This document shows positions 1 to 10,765 of a stretch of DNA of 64,000 bases, piece by piece; the stretch's first letter is position 1; every line of letters begins with the position of its first letter. Source of the stretch: Ancistrus triradiatus. Its lineage: Eukaryota; Chordata; Actinopteri; Siluriformes; Loricariidae. Made by a program: the position numbers and the translations under genes. The stretch spans positions 197,261-261,260 of the forward strand of contig JAJAGP010000364.1 in assembly GCA_025084515.1 (NCBI GenBank), given 5' to 3'. Below the pieces are notes generated by a model. That model did not search any database, was not told the DNA's origin, and was given only the letters and a program-made list of their open reading frames with translations.

Positions 1-338
1 TTTTGCAGCAATCCCACAATTCTTATGGTTTTTTTAAATGTATTTTAACTTCCTAAATATAGAGTTTTTATAAGTGAATCTATTTTACAATCCCTTTTAC
101 ATTATGCTTTGTTAGCTCATTATATGAAAACTTGATCTCCTGTTGTGTTTTGGTCATTTTTGGCAAGTTTGGTGTTTTGCTTTGTCACAACTATGGTTTA
201 ATTAATGATAACTTTGTTTCTTTGACATTCATCCCATTTATATAATCAGACTTCAAACATCTGTGGTATTCTGCTCACATCTAACTAGTCATAGAAAATG
301 TACAATTATTTTCTAAAACTCATAAATGTGACACCTAC

Positions 339-439
339 CTTGTTATTGTTTTCTCCTGCTTTGGCTGTCTCACTGTCCTTTGGTCCACCGTTGTCGTTAG
401 TTTTGGGTTTTGGTGACTCAGTCTTCGCATTTCCACCGC
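339..439 (-). CDS. map4: map4 tail exon after the third repeat
   Basis: This 101-base exon enters in phase 1 after an attatag acceptor and ends in phase 0 at an AAG|GTAGGT donor. It joins exactly to the previous repeat exon, giving HKPGGGNAKTESPKPK followed by an Asn/Lys/Gly-rich stretch. In tau, MAP2 and human MAP4 the sequence after this point is a fourth repeat of the VGSLDN type. Here only a short KTES.K element is similar, so the fourth repeat is either absent or very diverged. The gene continues to a terminal exon outside the window. Confidence 0.75.
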
Positions 440-522
440 CTATAATGGATTTCTGGTTATTGCTAGAAAATTTACCATTACACTGTAGAGTAAAAAATGG
501 CAGAATATAAGCAGCGTTTTAC

Positions 523-604
523 CAGGCTTGTGCTTAATGTTGTCCTTGGAACCACACTTTGAGGTCACTTTGCTCAGGTCGACCTTTTTATTCATAATTT
601 GAAC
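523..604 (-). CDS. map4: map4 tubulin-binding repeat exon, third repeat
   Basis: This 82-base exon has the same length as the homologous tau exon. It reads [19 protein letters not shown] then KDNIKHKPG, a canonical tubulin-binding repeat with the KCGS core and the KPGGG turn. The acceptor is atctgcag and the donor is CCTG|GTAAAA. It enters in phase 0 and leaves in phase 1, and agrees with both neighbouring exons. Confidence 0.95.
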
Positions 605-1241
605 CTGCAGATCATTGCATTAACAGGGTTACCATGTTAGCAGGCTGTCACAATTAATGCATAATACATAACAAAACTAAATAAATTCTTTTTCCAGAAA
701 CCAAACTAGGTTAAAATAGTATGAGAAAAGGTCAGAGAGAAATTGGAAATACATGTGATTTATTCACAAATAAGCTTCAGATTGTATCTACCCTTTACTG
801 GTATTAATTTAAACACCTAGTAAGCACCCACATGATTTCTTTCACACTTGATAGATAGTCCACAAGTGGTTCCAAGTGAAGTGAACAGAATATGGAAAAA
901 ATTCATTGGAAACGTAAGTTGAAAAATTAGATCTCCTTCAAATCTCTGTTTCTCTCAGGAAGCAATGAGATCAAATGGAAAGGAAAAATCTGGCTTTTAC
1001 TAAATTGTCCTATACGACAAGACTCCAGCAATCTCACAACGATCCCCCATTGAGCTTTAGGAGAGATATCAGTAAAGACTACCGTTGTACTTAAACCTGT
1101 CAACATAAAGTTTCTCACTTTATCTGGTGCACCTTTTTTGAGAAGTTGCCCAAAGACTAAGGTATCTTTTTTTTTTTTTTTCAGAAGTGCCAGTCATATG
1201 ACTATAGAATGAGATCCAACATTAATACAATAAGAACTTAC

Positions 1242-1334
1242 ATTCCCTCCTCCTGGGACATGCTTGATGTTGTCCTTGGAGCCACAGCGAGAGGTGATGT
1301 GACTGAAGTCCAGTTTTTTGTGGACTATCTGAAC
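1242..1334 (-). CDS. map4: map4 tubulin-binding repeat exon, second repeat
   Basis: This 93-base, phase 0 to phase 0 exon has the same length as tau exon 10, which is alternatively spliced in tau. It reads [19 protein letters not shown] then [12 protein letters not shown]. The SHI and [15 protein letters not shown] features follow MAP4. The acceptor is tttaaag and the donor is AAT|GTAAGT. By analogy with tau it could be a cassette exon, because skipping it keeps the frame; that is inference. Confidence 0.95.
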
Positions 1335-1621
1335 CTTTAAACATGTAAAACCATAAGAATATGGTCACTCAAAACCCCACAAAGAATATATTAAAATTTA
1401 GTTGTGTTTTCTAGGCTTAACACACAGCAGCAAGCATATCACAGCTTGTAACTGGTATATGAGAACAGTTTTTGTTCATATTTGTATATGAGAAGAGTAA
1501 TTATTCAGGCTGTGCATGAATTTATGGAAAATCAAAAATGGTCAAATTATTTTTCATATACTTGAGGTTTTTTTTGTAATGAACCAATATTGAGCATTAA
1601 GTATATGGCATAACTTAAGTC

Positions 1622-2475
1622 GTCTTCTTCTTCTTCTTTCGGCTTCTCCCTTTATCAGGGTTCACCACAGCGAGTTAAACGTTTCCACCTCACCCTGTCC
1701 TCCACGTCCTGTACTCTCACCCCAACTCCCTGCATATCTTCATTTACCACAACCAAATAACTCCTCTTTGGTCTTCCTCTCCGTCTCTTGCCTGGAAGCT
1801 CCATTTCCAACATCCTCCTACCAATATATCCACTATCCCTCCTCTGCACATGTCCAAACCATCTCAGTCTTCCCTCTCGAATTTTGTCTCCCAATTTTCC
1901 AACCTGTGCTGTCCCTCTGATGATCTCATTCCTAATCCTGTCCACCCTAGACACTCCTAAAGAGAACCTCAACATCTTAAGTTCTGCCACCTCCAGCTCT
2001 GCTTCCTGTCTCTTTGTCAGTGTCAGTGCCACTGTCTCTAACCCATACAACAAGGCTGGTCTCACTACTCTCTTATGAAACTTTCCTTTCACTTTTGCTG
2101 CGACCCTTTTGTCACACAGCACTCCTGACACTCTTCTCCACCCACTCCATCCTGCCTGTACTCTCTTCTTCACCTCCTTTCCACACTCCCCATTTCCTTG
2201 GAAGGTTGATCCCAAGTACCTGAACTCCTGGACCTTTGTGACCACTGATCCCTGTAGCCTGACTGTTCCACCTGCCTCCCTTTCATTTAGACACATGTAT
2301 TCTGTCTTACTATAGTTGACTTTCATTCCTCTAATTTCCAGAGTATACCTCCACCTATCCAAGTTCTCTTCTACCTGTTCCCTGTTCTCACTACAGGTCA
2401 CAATGTCATCTGCAAACATCATAGTCCACGACGATTCCTGTCTGACTTCATCTGTTATCTGTCCATCACCAGAGC
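1622..2475 (-). mobile_element. 5'-truncated RTE-clade LINE insertion
   Basis: This is a non-LTR retrotransposon 3' part inserted in a map4 intron. It carries the end of the reverse transcriptase and a short 3' tail of TTC/GAA triplets at 1622-1640. It is flanked by a perfect 10-base target-site duplication, AACTTAAGTC, at 1612-1621 and 2476-2485. The 5' truncation together with the target duplication is the usual result of target-primed reverse transcription. Confidence 0.9.
1655..2422 (-). CDS. RTE-type reverse transcriptase, C-terminal part
   Basis: This 255-residue open frame contains the catalytic FADD box near residue 3 (MMFADDIVTC), the EFRYLGS motif around residue 67 and the thumb/connection region with RLRWFGHVQRRD. 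This pattern is typical of RTE/BovB-like LINEs, in which these residues follow the endonuclease and finger domains. Endonuclease and upstream RT parts are missing, so it cannot be active. The open frame is uninterrupted, which suggests a fairly recent insertion. It lies inside map4 in the same orientation as that gene. Confidence 0.9.
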   Translation of the reverse strand: MMFADDIVTCSENREQVEENLDRWRYTLEIRGMKVNYSKTEYMCLNEREAGGTVRLQGSVVTKVQEFRYLGSTFQGNGECGKEVKKRVQAGWSGWRRVSGVLCDKRVAAKVKGKFHKRVVRPALLYGLETVALTLTKRQEAELEVAELKMLRFSLGVSRVDRIRNEIIRGTAQVGKLGDKIREGRLRWFGHVQRRDSGYIGRRMLEMELPGKRRRGRPKRSYLVVVNEDMQGVGVRVQDVEDRVRWKRLTRCGEP

Positions 2476-2898
2476 AACTTAAGTCATGCTACTAAAATTA
2501 CAAAACACTTTAACCTCTTACAAGTAAGCTGATTTGCCAAATAAAAAAATACTACCACACCATCAGAACATATTTTTAGCACTTCAGTGTAAGTACAAAA
2601 CGTCTCTCCTCAGCCCAAAGGCTCTATCCCAAACAGCTTACTACATACCTAATAGTATACTCAAATGCTAACTCATTTGGTAGTATAATAATTTGCCCCA
2701 CAGTTTGGCATGGTATATGGAGGTTTGAAACACTGCTTATTTGCCTCATTGTGCTCATGTTCTTCACCCACACTCATTCACATCCGTATTAGCTAATCGC
2801 TGCAAAAGTATAAACATTCAGTTTTGGAGAGATAACCCTCCCATTCAAAAATTCTATATTTAGAAGTATGAATCCGGCTTAATCAGTGTTCACCGTAC

Positions 2899-3152
2899 CT
2901 TGCCACCACCAGGTTGGTACTTGATGTTGTCTGTAGAACCGACCTTTGAGGAAACTTTTTTTAGATCAGACTGGGATGTGGTTGCGGATTGAGGGGCACT
3001 GCATTGGGCTCGGGGCACTGGGGGCTTCCTTGGTAGTGGCACGTGTTTGGGCACCGGAGGTTTGGTGATGCGAGTTGGCCGAGAGGTTTGAGTCCCATCA
3101 GTGCCTGGTGTGCTGGCTCCATTTGATGGGGATGTCTTCAGTGAAGTTTTCA
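2899..3152 (-). CDS. map4: map4 proline-rich region and first tubulin-binding repeat
   Basis: This 254-base exon (phase 1 in, phase 0 out) encodes a basic proline-rich segment (TKPPVPKHVPLPRKPPVPRA) followed by the first repeat, DLKKVSSKVGSTDNIKYQPG and GGK. The proline-rich region before repeat one is where MAPs contact the microtubule surface and are regulated by proline-directed kinases. The donor is GGCAAG|GTACGG and the acceptor is cctttgaag. The peptide runs directly into VQIVHKK of the next exon. Confidence 0.95.
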
Positions 3153-3783
3153 CTTCAAAGGAATCAGAAGAAATGAATCAATATACAGTAACAATTTATA
3201 AACATTGGGGAAAAGCTGAGACACAATATTAGAGTTTAAAAATTGTATATGGAGCTAAAAGAAAACTAAAAAACTGAAATCAAAGCTAAAAAAGATGCTT
3301 AAATATAAGTTTAAATATAAACATAAATATAAAGCTTACATATAAGAATGAATTCATTCCAGTGTTTGGGTAGTTAATAAAAAAATTAATCCTTTATAAA
3401 TTAAATTACAGATTCTTGTAATGCTTTACCCATTACCTCATAGAAAAGGTAGTCCCATTACTCTCTTTATTTCTCAGCTACCCCTAAAGCCCATGTTAAT
3501 CTGTTCCAACTAGAAAGTAAAAGTATAATACAAATAGTTTATAGTAATTTAAAAGCTTTATTTAAGAAAAAGGACCATTCATGTTCAAAGTCAAATCATC
3601 GTTGTATGGAGTTTTTCCCATTTTTTCCATGGCAGTTGTACAAATCTGGCTAGCAGATGTCGCTAAGGCACAGAAATAGCATTCCAAAACGCTGAATAAT
3701 TTTTCAAAGAGTTTGCTTAAAATGATTCAAAGCTTCAAAAAGTCATCACCAGGGTGAAACAAATTATGTAGACAGACACTAAA

Positions 3784-4091
3784 TTGCTAATACAGAAGAA
3801 GTTTGTTGTAAATGCCTTGGGAATCATGCCTTTTGCTCAAAAACGAGTAACGCAAGTAAGGAGTTCACTGAACAGAAGTAATAGTCCATTATGCAAACTT
3901 TCTGTTCTCACTGAGTCTGCAAATGCCATTGATTTCCAAGTATCTCTGAGCCAAGCTCTCATGCTGACTGCACAAGTTTCACAACAAATGCCAGGAGCCC
4001 ATAGTTTGTCTTGGTCATCTATTTTTCTTCTGAAGTAGAACTCATAGGCTTTCTTACTAAATGCAGTCATGGTGCATATGCGTATACCCAC
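3784..4091 (-). pseudogene. relic of a transposon-associated Cys-rich domain
   Basis: On the minus strand this stretch encodes a peptide with AYEFYFRRKIDDQDKLWAP followed by C.TCA...R.WLRDTWKSMAFA. This resembles a domain often seen in fish transposon-linked hypothetical proteins (a YF.C..GDQDK.WAP..C..C pattern, from memory). It is short and lacks the downstream part, so it is probably a relic of a mobile element inside a map4 intron. The source element was not identified. Confidence 0.4.
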
Positions 4092-4204
4092 GAGACAGAA
4101 TGTATTCCAGCTGTTGCAGAAACTGCCAGCAGGCAGGAGGTGAGTAAGTGCACTGTGAGAATTTTCTGATTTTGTTAACTTGTTTGGTTTTTTTAAATAA
4201 GAGC

Positions 4205-4435
4205 ATATTAGAGGGACAGTACAAAGTGAGAATGGTAAAACTGAGTTGGTTTGGTCATGTACGGAAGAAAGCTACAAGGTATATCAGAAGAAGAGGAAGG
4301 ACAAACAGCAGGTTTATGAATTTGGTGAAGGAGGACATGAAGGTGGTCTGACAGAAGATGATGCAGAGGATAGGGGCAGATGGAGACAGATTATGAGCTG
4401 TGGTGACCCCTAATGGGAGAAGCCAAAAGGAGAAA
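4205..4435 (+). mobile_element. RTE LINE 3' fragment
   Basis: This decayed piece of reverse transcriptase C-terminus is on the plus strand. It includes LSWFGHVRKK and LVKEDMKVV, matching the WFGHVQRRD and VNEDMQGVG positions of the longer copy at 1655-2422. It ends with the characteristic CGACCCCTAATGGGAG-type 3' segment. It is frameshifted and truncated at both ends. Confidence 0.75.
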
Positions 4436-4656
4436 AAGAGAACAAAACAAGTATAATATTCCTAATATAACTAAATTATGGTCAATTACGAAAGGTCCAT
4501 GAAAGGTCTTAAAACAACAGTCCATTTACACACATAGTTACACACATACTGTCTTTAGATAACTGCATACTCACATCTCTGATACATTAATAATTCTCTT
4601 TCAGTAATGCCGATGCCAAATGGAGTCAGGCTAATCTGTTTTACATGATTTCAGTA

Positions 4657-5561
4657 CAGTGGTACCTCGGTTCTCGTCATTAATTCATTCCAGAAGGTTT
4701 GCACAGAACTGAAGAGGACGAGTACCAAGCAAATTTTTTCCACAAGGAATAATGTAAATTGATTTAATCTGTTCCAGACCCCCAGAAAATTCACACTGTA
4801 TAAGCATTATATGCATTAATGGAGTTGTATTGTACAGGTGCTCCCTGATTTACAGAGGATATGTTCTGACAAATCCATAATGAATTAAATATATCAAGAA
4901 CTTGGGTGTTAAACGGATGTTCGGTGTATCATAGCTGAAGTTCTTATTCTCCAGCTTCTTGTTCACATTTTCTGGTCCACCTTAAATGACTGCAGTTACA
5001 TTACGGTGCCTGTAGTTGGAGATTCAGCCTCATGACGAGTATTGATAAGTAAGTTAATGTTTAAAATACTTACATTAACCTACAGTTGGCCAAAATCATT
5101 AATACAATGCATAAAAAATCTCATGAAAATGGATTGAAAGTGAAAAGTGAAAAGTAAAACACTTTCTCTATTGGTGAACTAAGCTAACTGCAACCAGTGT
5201 TATGGAGCATTCAGTCTCTGTTTTGCATTTGTTTGGCTCTTATAAACTAATCTTCTTAGTACCCTTGGAGACTTGTTTGCATTAAGAATACAGCACTGTA
5301 GATGTAAAAATAAAGAAAAACACAATAAACACAGCAGACATCTTCTCTGAGCAAGGCTATTGTGAACCTGAATCACTGTATACTGAATCGTGAATTGAGT
5401 TTCAGCTGAAACAAGTCATGCGGCTCGATTCATACAAGTTTAAGCAAGTGTGCTGAGTACTGCGCAAACAACAAGGACCGAGACACACATTTTTCTAGTT
5501 AAAATGCGTCGAGAACTGAAATCGACAACTTCCTAGGTGGTCGAGAACCGAAGTACCACTG
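4657..5561. mobile_element. TA-flanked MITE, complete copy 1
   Basis: This 905-base non-coding element begins CAGTGGTACCTCGGTTCTCG and ends with the inverted match CGAGAACCGAAGTACCACTG. It is flanked by TA on both sides (4655-4656 and 5562-5563). The TA target and inverted ends point to the Tc1/mariner superfamily. It shares its internal sequence with copies at 8884 and 12036, and no transposase frame was seen. Confidence 0.85.
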
Positions 5562-5920
5562 TATTTTTGACATCAAATACATGATAAAGGCTTACTTATT
5601 TAAATCACCTCTTTAGTTATTTATTAGGTGTGTCCACTGAATTATTGCACAGAAATAATTTCTGCCTCATTAAAATAAATTCAGAATACCACAAGGTTTA
5701 GATTCATCTGTAAAACTAGACCTTAGAACCATACAACACAGCAGTAGAAAACTGTCAAGTTGTCAGTTTTATTAGCTATTTTTAAATTAACATTAAATAT
5801 GTAATTAAAATGTATAACAGAAATTAAAGCAAGACGTTAATGGTACCATGAACACACCAAATTATTATAATCTTTAATTCATAACTATAGAATGTAACAG
5901 CACAAATCAAATTGTCTTAC

Positions 5921-5993
5921 CTGAAGAGCCACTGGTTTTGGTGTTGAATTTTGGCACTGGGGGCTTACGCTTGGGTGCAGTGTTCTCTGATGT
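5921..5993 (-). CDS. map4: map4 small basic proline-containing exon
   Basis: This 73-base exon, phase 0 to phase 1, reads TSENTAPKRKPPVPKFNTKT then SGSS. The acceptor is cccttcag and the donor is TTCAG|GTAAGA. It supplies the phase needed by the next exon (G|TG gives Val before KTSLKTSP). The basic KRKPPVPK motif fits the MAP proline-rich linker. Confidence 0.85.
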
Positions 5994-6199
5994 CTGAAGG
6001 GAAAAACAATCATTGAGTTAAAAGTAACCTGAGTATTTTGTGTGGTAACTAGGTAAACACAGCGGAGGAGGTGAGGGAGAGTGAAAGACGGAAATAGAAG
6101 CGAGTTAAAGATTATGTGGAAATGGTTGGAAAGAATGACAAAAATCTCAAGTACATAACTAGTGTTTTGAGTCTGTTGGGGATTCTAGATATTTATATA

Positions 6200-7766
6200 C
6201 AGTGTTGCTTGAAAGTTTGTGAAACCTTTAGAATTTTCTATATTTCTGCATAAATATGACCTAAAACATCATCAGATTTTCACACTAAAAGTAGTCCTAA
6301 AAGTAGATAAAGAGAACCCAGTTAAACAAATGAGACAAAAACATTATACTTGGTCATTTATTTATTGAGGAAAATGATCCAATATTACATATTAGTGAGT
6401 GGCAAAAGAACGCGAACCTTTGCTTTCAGTATCTGGGTGTGACCCCCCTGTGCAGCAATAACTGCAACTAAATGTTTCCTGTAACTGTTGATCAGTCCTG
6501 CACACCGGCCTTGGAGGAATTTTAGCCCATTCCTCCATACAGAACAGCTTCAGCTCTGGGATGTTGGTTTGGGTTTCCTCACATTAACTGCTCACTTCAG
6601 GTCCTTCCACAACATTTCGATTGGATTAAGGTCAGATTAATTTATTCTTCTTAAACCATTCTTTGGTAGAATGACTTGTGTGCTTAGGGTCGTTGTCTTG
6701 CTGCATGACCCACCTTCTCTTGAGATTCAGTTCATGGACAGATATCCTGACATTTTCCTTTAGAAATCCCTGATATAATTCAGAATTCATTGTTCCATCA
6801 ATGATGGCAAGCCGTCCTGGCCCAGATGCAGCAAAACAGGCCCAAACCATGACACTACCACCACCATGTTTCACAGATGGGATAAAGTTTCTTATGCTGG
6901 AATGCAGTGTTTTCCTTTCTCCAAATATAACGCCTTTCTTTTAAAGCGAAAACTTCTATTTTGGTATCCGTCCACAAAACATTCATCCCAATAGCCTTCT
7001 GGCTTGTCCACGTGATCTTTAGCAAACTGCAGACGAGCAGCAATGTTCTTTTTGGAGAGCAGTGGCTTTCTCCTTGCAACCCTGGTATGCACACCATTGT
7101 TGTTCAGTGTTCTTTTGATGGTGGACTCATGAACATTAACATTAGCCAATGTGAGAGAGGCCTTCAGTTGCTTAGAAGTTACACTGGGGTCCTTTGTGAC
7201 CCAACTATTACATGACTTGCTTTTGGAATGATCTTTGTTGGTCGACCACTCCTGGGGAGGGTAACAATGGTCTTGAATTTCCTGCATTTGTACACAATCT
7301 CTCTGACTGTGGATTGGTGGAGTCCAAACTCTCTAGAGATGGTTTTGTAACCTTTTCCAGTCTGACGAGGATCAACAACTCCTTTTCTGAGGTCCTCAGA
7401 AGTCGTCTTTGTTCATGTCATGATACACTTCCACAAACATGTGTTATGAAGAGCAGACTTTGATAGATCCCTGTTCCTTAAATAAAACAGGGTTCCCACT
7501 CGCACCTGATTGTCATCCCATTGATTGAAAACACCTTCCTCTAATTTCACCTTCAAATTAACTGCTAATCCTAGAGGTCACTCACTAATGTATATTGGCT
7601 CATTTTCCTCAATAAATAAATGACCATGTGTAATATTTTTGTCTCGTTTGTTAAAACTTTATCTACTTTTAGGATTTGTGTGAAAATCTGATGATGGTTT
7701 AGGTCATATTTATGCAGAAATATAGAAAATTCCAAAGGGTTCACAAACTTTCAACCACCACTACTG
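6200..7766 (-). mobile_element. Tc1-like transposon, family I, decayed near-full copy
   Basis: This is a Tc1/mariner element with the end sequence CAGTG..GCTTGAAAGTTTGTGAA and the matching inverted end at 7740-7766. On the minus strand it encodes broken pieces of transposase. The 6892-7287 frame holds the DNA-binding part and the start of the catalytic region, and the 6632-6874 frame holds the catalytic GGGSVMVWACF and QQDNDPKHTS motifs. Frameshifts separate the pieces, so it is inactive. Confidence 0.9.
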
Positions 7767-7849
7767 TTCATGACTGGAGGACAAAAAATATCTGGTCAAA
7801 GATTTAAGTGAGAGTTGGTACAATGGTGCTGCTTTGAGACCTAGATTGT

Positions 7850-8830
7850 TCCTCTCATTATTATAAACCACAGGCTATTAGATGATGGACTTTTTTTTTT
7901 ATCAAGACTGAATGCACTGTAGGACAAAGCAAGGCATGGTTTGTATACATAACCATTTTACAGCCATAACAAATATCACATATCACAGACAAAGGCAATT
8001 CAATGTGCTTTACACACACATCAGACATGAATAAAAGCTTGTTTCTCTTTGTCTGGTGAACACTGACACAGCTGCAGTCTGAATAGTTTCTTTTAATCAG
8101 TAAGGAGACTATTAGATTTATCCAGTCACCTGTAAATGGGGATAGGAGTATGCTTAGGTCTAGGTATTGTTTGAACCAGAACAGAGCCTCTACACAGTAA
8201 AATAGCTGTAGCTTGTTTGATAGGTAAATTACATGGTAAGTATGTGGACATCCCTCCCAATAAGTAGGATTAATTATTTCAGACACTCCCATTGTTAAAA
8301 GGTCCAGGAAAATGGAAACATCTAAGAGCAACAGCAGTCAACCACGTATTGACAGACTGCCGAACGTTACACAATATGAGAGTGTGTAGTAATATGGAGT
8401 GTCTAAGCTGTGTTCAGTTGTAACGCAGCTTAATGTAAGCTCTTCTAATGCTTTGCGAATTGAGTTTCCATGGCTAAACATGGGTAGTGTTCGACTGTAT
8501 GGCTTGATTATTGCCCCTTAATTCTAATAAAAAGAAATATTAACACAACAGCATGCATGACATTCTATGCAATTGTGAATTTCCAACTTTAAAAGAATCT
8601 GGAGGAAGGCCCTCTCATGAGCCTTATGCATAAGGCAAAGTCCATAAAGATTTGAATGAATGAATGGTTTGGACAGACGAATCTTACGGGCTTGCAGAGA
8701 TCACTGTGTGTCAGACCTCATCTCCCAACACCAGTGGTCAACATCATTAAATCGCAAAGAGCATGCATAAAGAACTGTTGCATAAGTATAAAAAAAAAAA
8801 TGGAGGCTGTTACAGCAGCAAATGGTAGCG
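7850..8830 (+). mobile_element. decayed Tc1-like transposon, family IV
   Basis: Segments from about 8235 to 8830 match, in order and on the plus strand, the layout of a common fish Tc1 family: an early GTATGTGGACATCCCTCC-type stretch, the middle TTCTATGCAATTGTG..TTCCAACTTT stretch, and a 3' part with GTCCATAAAGA and GGAGGCTGTTACAGCAGCAAA. Reading frames are destroyed. The long minus-strand frame at 7861-8331 is judged to be chance. The left limit is uncertain. Confidence 0.6.
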
Positions 8831-8883
8831 TTATCACCAAGGACATATGGATAGGAGGATTCACATATTATTTATACTGTTTA

Positions 8884-9576
8884 CAGTGGTACCTCGGTTC
8901 TCATCGTTAATTCATTCCAGAAGGCATGTCGAGTACCGAGCAAGTTTTTCCCATAAGGAATAACTGAATAATAAATTAAATTAATCCGTTCCAGACCCCC
9001 CAAAAATGTACACTGTATAAGGCATTATATGCATTAATGGAGTTGTATTGTACAGCTGCTCCATGAGTTACAACGAGGATACATTCCGAAAAATCCATCA
9101 CAAGTTAAATGTATCATGAACTGAGGAGTTTAACAAGTGTTTGGTAGAGCGATCTATAGTGTGTAATAACGAAGCCTAATGATAATAAATTAATGTTTAA
9201 AACATTTACATTAACCTACAGTTGGCTAAAATTATTGACACAAAGCTTATTTTATAATAAAGTGTTGAAAAATCTCATGTAATTTAGTGAGTAATGGATT
9301 GAAAATGAGAAGTAAAAGCAACACTTACTCTATTAATGAACTCCGGGCACTAGCATAACTGCTAACTGCAGCCTGTGTTCTGGGGCATTCAATTCCTGTT
9401 TTGGTTTTGGTTGGCTCTTATAAACTAACCTTTTTAGGGTCAACTGAGACTCATTTGCACTAAGAAAATATTACTGTAGATGTAAAAATAAAGAAAAACA
9501 AGATTTTCTCTGATGGCTATTGTGAACCTGAATCGCTGTGTACTGAATCGCTACTCGTGAATCATGAATTGTGTCT
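8884..9576. mobile_element. TA-flanked MITE, copy 2, truncated
   Basis: This has the same left end as copy 1 (CAGTGGTACCTCGGTTCTC) with TA at 8882-8883. It is collinear to the GAATCG..GTGAATCATGAATTG stretch, then stops. About 170 bases at the right end, including the terminal inverted repeat, are missing. The break is within a few bases of the splice donor of the map4 exon at 9580. Confidence 0.8.
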
Positions 9577-9579
9577 TAC

Positions 9580-9744
9580 CTTAGCCTCATGGGTAGCAGC
9601 GGTAACAGGAGGCTTCTTTGTGGCAGCAGTTGGAGTTGACTTCTTGGAAACAGGACCTTTTTTATTGGCTGAATTTGAGTTGAGGGCACCAGAATTCTGT
9701 CCACTGGATGGAATGGGTGGTTTTGTTGAATTTGGTTTGTTTGA
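9580..9744 (-). CDS. map4: map4 basic linker exon
   Basis: This 165-base exon, phase 0 to phase 0, begins SNKPNSTKPPIPSSGQ and ends KKPPVTAATHEAK. The acceptor is ttggatgcag and the donor is GCTAAG|GTAAGA. It is rich in Lys, Pro, Ser, Thr and Ala, typical of the MAP4 basic region ahead of the repeats. A truncated MITE begins only a few bases into the downstream intron. Confidence 0.85.
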
Positions 9745-9904
9745 CTGCATCCAATTTATCCACACATGAACAAAGAGAATAAAGAATAGTATGTCAATAA
9801 TTACCACTCTCTTAAGTAATTTATGTCTTGAAAGAAATCATGCCTTTAGCAGCAATTATAGCAGAATTGCGTATCAATGTATGTCCTTGTTTCTCCAGAC
9901 CTAC

Positions 9905-10242
9905 CCTAGCTTTGCTACCAGGAATGGTCAGTTCCTTAGTTCCATTAGCTGTAGTGGGTTTGGTGGTCCCCGTCGCAGTCTTCACATTCTTTTCATTTTT
10001 CGTAGTCTTGTCCACTTTTTCAGCATGGTTCTTCTCCTTCTCTTCAACTTTTTCCACTTTCTCAAGTTTTTCATTCTTCTCAGGCTTAATGTCCTTTATC
10101 TCCACCTCTTGGACCTTCTCCTTATTTTCGGCTTGCTTTGTAGAATTATCAGCCTTATCTTTAATTTCAGGTTTGTCCGATTTCTCTTTCAAATTGTCTG
10201 TCTTCTCTTCTACATTTTCTTTAGCAGTTGTGTCATGTTTCT
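9905..10242 (-). CDS. map4: map4 KEKE-rich charged exon
   Basis: This 338-base exon enters in phase 1 and leaves in phase 0. It encodes about 112 residues dominated by Lys and Glu (for example EVEIKDIKPEKNEKLEKVEK), then a TTKPTTANGTKELT stretch ending GSKAR at an AGG|GTAGGT donor. The acceptor is tttttgaag. The charged KEKE composition suggests an extended, unfolded arm. The long plus-strand frames over the same bases are antisense shadows. Confidence 0.8.
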
Positions 10243-10359
10243 CTTCAAAAACAAAAACAAAGAGGATTCAAGTATGAAATGTGACCTGTACATATTTCTG
10301 CCCAAATAAAAACACTACTAAGAACAAGACTTGACAATTAGACACTGCACAGCCAAATA

Positions 10360-10600
10360 ATGTGGAGACACCTTCTATTTAGTGGGTTTGGCTACTTCAG
10401 TAACACCCATTCCTCACATGTGCACTCATGCAATCTCCATAGACAAACAACTGCAGTAATACAGGTGGTGGAGAAAATTTCAGTGACTTTCAACATGGCA
10501 ATTTCCAAAAGGTATTTATCACATGCTAGGGTTGCCTGCTAACCTGTAAGTGTTGTTACTGTAGTTGAAAAAACATCCACTTGTATATGAAATGTAGGCC
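10360..10600 (+). mobile_element. Tc1-like family IV fragment
   Basis: The stretch contains GCAATCTCCATAGACAAACA and CAGTGACTTTCAACATGGCA, in the order and spacing seen upstream of and at the start of a common fish Tc1 transposase gene. It is short, lacks ends and has no open transposase frame. Confidence 0.6.
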
Positions 10601-10765
10601 AAAAAGCTCATAGGACAGACTGACTGTTAAAGCACAAAATAGGTGAAGCAAGGAACAACTGTCTTCTGATACAACACATTTCTCTTCCATATTACGAATT
10701 GCAAACTGCTGCTAAAATCAATGAGATAGGGGAGTAAAGTTTTCTAAGACTGATGTAATAAATCA

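Noticed and set aside
1788..2315. Three plus-strand frames
   Set aside because: They are antisense shadows of the LINE reverse transcriptase frame at 1655-2422.
7861..8331. 156-residue minus-strand frame
   Set aside because: It has no motif and no splice context, and it overlaps decayed Tc1 family IV sequence. It is probably a chance frame.
9791..10309. Long plus-strand frames, one rich in Phe and Leu
   Set aside because: They are antisense to the Lys/Glu-rich map4 exon at 9905-10242; antisense of AAG/GAG-rich sequence gives long open Phe/Leu frames.
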